From Mesotaenium endlicherianum (lineage: Eukaryota; Streptophyta; Zygnematophyceae; Zygnematales; Mesotaeniaceae), in NCBI GenBank assembly GCA_009602735.1, contig WELA01003924.1, positions 153,247 through 217,246 on the forward strand: a stretch of DNA of 64,000 bases. Reading direction: 5' to 3'. Made by a program: the position numbers and the translations under genes. Below, one piece after another: positions 61,369-64,000 of the stretch. Each line of letters opens with the position of its first letter. The stretch's first letter is position 1. Below the pieces are notes generated by a model that saw nothing but the letters and a program-made list of their open reading frames with translations, did not search any database and was not told the DNA's origin.

Positions 61369-64000
61369 GCCAGGAGCCTACCACCCCAAGACCCACTTCA
61401 CGAGAAGGCAACACGCCAAGTGAGGTGGAGACCCCCGTTGAAGACGACGTTCCAGCCCCAATGAGTTTGAGAGGTTACCTTGGAGGAGAGAAGGTCCACA
61501 TCTTGGTGGATAGCGGAGCTCAAGGCAACTTCATTGCTGCAGATTTTGCCACCAAGCACGGTATTACTATGCGAACTCTTGACCACGACGAGGAGATTAT
61601 GATGCCCGATGGATTCTCCTATACTACCCCTTCCAAGAAGACGTACCCCTTGGCACTCTCTATCAAGTCCTTCAAGGATAGAGTAGTGTTCTCCCCCATG
61701 CAATTGGGCAAGTACGACGTCATCCTAGGGACGCCTTGGTTGACCAAGCACAACCCCCAAGTTGATTGGAGGACCGGTACTATCAAGATCAAGAATGACA
61801 TCACTTCAAGAATCTGTATTTTGCGCGCAATCCAGAATATCCAGACCCAAGACATCCAGAAGCCGGCACACGAGATACTATTGTCCGCCCTCCAACTCAA
61901 GAGACTTGTGAGGAAGGGACACGAGCTTCTTTTGGCCTTGATCACGCCAAAAGACATCAAGAAAGACATCGAGAGTCAAGAAGGCAGCCCCGTTCCCAAG
62001 GAGATACAAGAAGTCTTTGAGGACTACAAAGAAGTGTTCTCCCCGGAATTGCCCAAGGGCCTACCCCCCAAAAGATTCGTAGACCACAAGATAGAGTTGG
62101 AGCCCGGAAGCAAGCCCATCTCTCGGCCTACGTTCAAAATGTCATACACGGAGCTAGACGAAGTCAAGAAGCAAATCAAGGAGCTACTGGAGCATGGCTT
62201 CATTCGACCTAGCAAGTCGCCATTTGGAGCCCCGGTGCTATTTGTCAAGAAGAAAGATGGTACCTTGAGGATGTGTGTGGACTATCGCGCCCTCAACAAG
62301 ATCACCATCAAGAATCGATACCCGCTGCCGCGCATGGATGAGCTCATGGACCGGCTGGTTGGAGCCAAGTACTTCACGAAGATTGACTTACGGAGCGGCT
62401 ACCACCAGATTCGCATCGCAGAACCGGACATAGAGAAGACGGCATTCAGGACAAGATATGGACATTTTGAGTTCATGGTCCTGCCATTTGGACTCACCAA
62501 CGCGCCAGCAACTTTCATGACTATGATGAACACCATATTTCAGCCCATGTTGGACAGATTTGTGGTGGTATTCATCGATGACATCCTTATCTACAGCAAG
62601 ACCCTTGAAGAGCATGCGAGACACTTGAAAGAAGTCCTTGAAGTATTGAAGCAAAACAAGCTGTTTGCGAAGGAGTCAAAATGCGAGTTTGCCAAACAAG
62701 AAGTGGAGTTCCTAGGTCTCCACGTGACTGCTGATGGCATCAAGATAGACCCCAAGAAGACCACGGTGGTGGAGGAATGGCCAACCCCCACGACCAAGAA
62801 AGAACTCCAGTCATTCTTGGGATTTGCCAATTGGTACAGAAAATTCATCCAAGGCTTCTCGCACATAGCAGCCCCCCTGACAGATCTACTCAAGAAGGAC
62901 AGGCTTTATACATAGACGGAGAAAGAGGAAGAGGCATTTCAAGAGTTAAAGCGAAGATTGACCACATCCCCGGTGCTCACTCTCCCAAGTCCAAACCCAG
63001 ATTGGCCCTTCCACGTCATCACGATGCATCTTCCAATGCAATTGGAGCAATCCTGCTTCAAGACCAAGGCAAGGGACTGCAGCCCATTGCCTACGAGTCA
63101 AGAAAGCTAAATCCGGCCGAGCAAAATTATACAACCACGGAGCAAGAGGCATTGGCGATTGTACATGCCTTGAAGGTTTGGCGCTGCTACGTTGAAGGAC
63201 GCAAGGTACTGGTCACCACGGACCACGAGGCGTTAAAGCACCTCCAGACGCAGCCGTATCTCTCAAGGAGACAAGCAAGATGGAGCGGATACTTGCAACA
63301 ATACAACATCACGATTCAGTACCAGCCCGGCAAGACAAACCCGGCTGACCCCCTCTCAAGATTGCCATTAAACGTCGTAATTACATCCCTGAAGACAGAT
63401 CTGGAAGCTTGATTTTCAGCCGCCTATGAAAGAGACCCTTACTACAAGAACGGAGAAGCAGCCTTGGACCCATACAAGAAGCAAGAAGGCAATTATTGGG
63501 TGAGGCAAGACTCGGGCTAGAGATGTGTTCCTAATGACTTAGACCTCCGGCTCTTGCTTCTACGAGACGCACACGACAACCCTCTTGGAGGACACTTTGG
63601 AATCCTAAAGACCACGGGCGTTCTAGCCAGGACTTATTGTTGGCGAGGCATGTCTAAGCAAGTCAAGGAGTACTGCAGGAGCTGTGACACATGCCAAAGA
63701 GTCAAGCCATCATCCCAAAAGGCGGGAGGACTCCTCCAACCACTACCAATCCCGGAAAGGCAATGGACGGACATCTNTTCAATGGACCCTATCGTGGACC
63801 TGCCCGTGACACCTCGAGGCCATAATGCAATACTCACGGTGGTGGACAGACTTACCAAGATGGCTCATTTTATTCCCACGACGACTAAGGCTACAGCACC
63901 ACAACTTGCAAGGCTCATCTTTCACAACATCTTCCGACTCCATGGACTACCATCAAGAATTGTGTCAGATAGAGATCCAAGATTCACAAGCCATTTCTGG
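61290..64000 (+). mobile_element. pol: pol region of the Ty3/gypsy element: protease, RT, RNase H, integrase (partial)
   Basis: Approximate domain spans: aspartic protease 61480-61750 ([13 protein letters not shown]); reverse transcriptase 62100-62660 ([31 protein letters not shown] and the YxDD-type [10 protein letters not shown]); RNase H 63000-63370 (ending NPADPLSRL); integrase from about 63540 (HH-CC zinc finger region GGHFGILKTT ... CRSCDTCQRVK, then core domain TVVDRLTKMAHF and IVSDRDPRF). The remainder, with any chromodomain, lies outside the window. The region is probably defective (see the whole-element entry). Confidence 0.9.

Larger units (their letters stand above)
59553..64000 (+). 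mobile_element. Ty3/gypsy LTR retrotransposon, 5' part (LTR, PBS, gag, most of pol); runs off the window end
   Basis: Order of parts: 5' LTR 59553-60050, primer-binding site 60052, gag with a CCHC knuckle, protease, reverse transcriptase, RNase H, and the start of integrase. This protease-RT-RNase H-integrase order is Ty3/gypsy, and the RT resembles plant chromoviruses. gag is open from end to end. pol reads open for most of its length but appears broken in about two or three places, so this copy is probably defective. The 3' LTR lies outside the window, so LTR divergence cannot be used for dating. The largely preserved coding region suggests a fairly recent insertion. Possible left target duplication is CATGC (59548-59552). 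Confidence 0.95.

Noticed and set aside
1-64000. tRNA or rRNA genes
   Set aside because: A by-eye scan for T-loop-like GTTCRANNC with matching stems found none; a covariance-model search would be decisive.

Overview
The window is nuclear DNA from a photosynthetic eukaryote of the green (streptophyte) line. The evidence is spliced genes with GT-AG introns, a chloroplast outer-envelope import channel (TOC75), a plant-type PER1/PGAP3 protein, a plant-type PP6 regulatory subunit (SAPS domain), a plant 'root cap' vWD-like secreted protein, and a plant-style Ty3/gypsy element primed by initiator Met tRNA. Introns carry many (CA)n, (GA)n and (CAG)n microsatellites and there are three long N gaps. 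A charophyte alga such as Chara is my best guess; this is inference, and a bryophyte or lycophyte is not excluded.

Layout. 368-4542 (minus): the 5' half of an SLC26/SulP sulfate transporter, cut by the window start. 4543-12413: gene-poor, AT-rich DNA with a clean hAT-like MITE (9617-9976) and a possible old LTR border. 12420-20034 (plus): TOC75 in eight exons. 20035-26519: repeat-rich DNA with a solo LTR and its target duplication, a pair of diverged direct repeats, and a half PHD-finger fragment. 26520-28490 (plus): a single-exon secreted root-cap-like protein with a long acidic tail. 29920-39735 (minus): the U5 snRNP helicase BRR2 in six exons. 40485-43810 (plus): PGAP3/PER1 in five exons, head to head with BRR2. 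45603-57208 (minus): a SAPS-domain PP6 regulatory subunit in nineteen exons. 59421-59547: a 127-bp TG...CA mini-element. 59553 to the window end: a Ty3/gypsy element with 5' LTR, PBS, gag and most of pol.

The host genes are unrelated housekeeping functions (anion transport, plastid protein import, splicing, GPI-anchor remodelling, phosphatase regulation) and do not form a pathway. Exon borders were worked out by hand from splice sites and phase: all BRR2, PGAP3, PP6R and TOC75 junctions keep frame, apart from the N gap inside BRR2 exon 1. The least ordinary items are the acidic root-cap-like protein, the MITE with its 8-bp duplication, the solo LTR that matches the Ty3 element 35 kb away, and the small palindromic-ended element abutting that Ty3 copy.
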